A DNA stretch of 40,420 nucleotides from Fibrobacteria bacterium GUT77. GTDB taxonomy: Bacteria; Fibrobacterota; Chitinivibrionia; Chitinivibrionales; Chitinispirillaceae. Each line of letters starts with the position of its first letter. The first letter of the stretch is position 1. The position numbers and the translations under genes were made by a program. Location of the stretch: NCBI GenBank assembly GCA_001462255.1, contig LIUJ01000101.1:12452-52871 (forward strand). Reading direction: 5' to 3'. This document shows positions 39,662 to 40,420 of the stretch, in pieces. Below the pieces are notes generated by a model that saw only the letters and a program-made list of their open reading frames with translations, was not told the origin of the DNA and searched no databases.

Positions 39662-40420
39662 TTACTCCGTCGTAATCATCCCCATAGACCTGATCTCTAT
39701 CCCCGGTACTATTTCATTGTACGACAACACGGCCAGTTCCGGGAAATTCGCCTCCGTAAGACGCTTTAATTGGGGGCGCACCGTGGGCGAGCATATAAGT
39801 ATCGGGTACTCGCCGGCTTGCTTGGTCACCTCTATTTGTACGCCGGTAGCTTCTAATATACGATTCGCGTCGGCGGGGGACAAGGAAAAACGGAAGATAC
39901 CGTCGCTCTCCTGTATCGCCCCCTCCAGCTTCGCCTCAAGATTCGGGTCGAGCGTTATTACCGGGATCACGCCGTCGTCGTTTTTGTATATCTCGCATAT
40001 CTGCGGGGCAAGGACATTTCTCACATACTCGGTTTGGACGTCTATGTTCTTGCTGCGCGATGCCACGCCCGCTAAGGTTTCCAGTATCAGCAACAGGTCT
40101 CTTATGGAGATGCGCTCCCGCAATAGGTTTTGCAATACCCTATGGACGTCGCCCACGCTCATCATGGCGGGGATCAGCTCGTCTATGACCGCGCCGCCCT
40201 GCTCCTTCAAATTGTCTATAAGCGACTTGACGTTTTGCCGTGTCAGTATCTCGTGGGCGTGCTTCTTTATCGTCTCCGTGAGGTGGGTCGCGATTACCGC
40301 CGGCAACTCAACCACCGTGTAACCGGCCACCTCCGCGTCGCTCTTCTGGCTCTCGGTGATCCAAATGGCGGGGAGGTTGAACGCCGGCTCCACCGTCGGC
40401 ACGCCGCGTATCTTCCTGAC
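39662..40420 (-). CDS. flhA: Flagellar export gate protein FlhA, C-terminal part
   Basis: The frame is open from the window edge to a stop at 39662 and gives the last 252 residues of FlhA. It starts in the cytoplasmic domain with V-P-T-V-E-P-A-F-N-L-P-A-I-W-I and has the later features A-T-H-L-T-E-T-I-K-K-H-A-H-E-I-L-T-R, then R-E-R-I-S-I-R-D-L-L-L-I-L-E-T-L, typical of FlhA. FlhA is the nonameric gate of the flagellar type III secretion apparatus; this part docks the ATPase and chaperones. The membrane part lies outside the window. It precedes flhF by 97 bases. Confidence 0.96.
   Translation of the reverse strand, partial: VRKIRGVPTVEPAFNLPAIWITESQKSDAEVAGYTVVELPAVIATHLTETIKKHAHEILTRQNVKSLIDNLKEQGGAVIDELIPAMMSVGDVHRVLQNLLRERISIRDLLLILETLAGVASRSKNIDVQTEYVRNVLAPQICEIYKNDDGVIPVITLDPNLEAKLEGAIQESDGIFRFSLSPADANRILEATGVQIEVTKQAGEYPILICSPTVRPQLKRLTEANFPELAVLSYNEIVPGIEIRSMGMITTE

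Overview
This window is a bacterial chromosome segment in which every supported gene lies on the minus strand, so transcription runs from high to low coordinates. It is about 50% G+C, and most genes have clear purine-rich Shine-Dalgarno sites. It is almost entirely core machinery. I see no phage, insertion sequence or CRISPR array.

Layout in the direction of transcription. (1) 40420-34617: a flagellar control block, flhA (cut by the window edge), flhF, flhG, a two-helix membrane protein with a poly-Asp N-terminus, the sigma-28 gene fliA, a small unrecognised gene, and an HDOD/HD-domain gene. (2) 34384-33800: clpP with its own promoter. (3) 33696-31464: tRNA-Thr(UGU), tRNA-Tyr(GUA), tRNA-Gly(UCC), tRNA-Thr(GGU), tuf, rpmG, tRNA-Trp(CCA), secE. 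(4) 31454-20491: nusG, rplKAJL, rpoB, rpoC. (5) 20399-17424: rpsL, rpsG, fusA. (6) 17298-2596: the complete S10, spc and alpha clusters, rpsJ to rplQ. (7) 2513-1518: class II fructose-bisphosphate aldolase with a terminator. (8) 1329-1: a promoter, a possible 18-codon leader ORF, a HAD phosphatase, and the start of a family 1 glycosidase.

The genes form one long information-processing supercluster: four tRNAs and EF-Tu, then SecE/NusG, the L11-L1-L10-L12 stalk, RNA polymerase beta and beta', S12-S7-EF-G, and most other ribosomal proteins with SecY, IF-1 and RNA polymerase alpha. Promoter-like sites precede the tRNA cluster, rpsL, rpsJ and clpP.

The organism is a flagellated bacterium of Gram-negative type. 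The phylum is not settled. The flagellar order resembles that of spirochaetes as I remember it. The Ser in the RpoB rifampicin pocket and the character of S12 and RpoA point instead towards the Fibrobacterota/FCB side. The main oddities are the reversed order rpsK-rpsM-rpmJ, a non-canonical switch I region in EF-Tu, a dispersed inverted-repeat motif in the flagellar spacers, and unusually wide structured spacers inside the S10/spc cluster.
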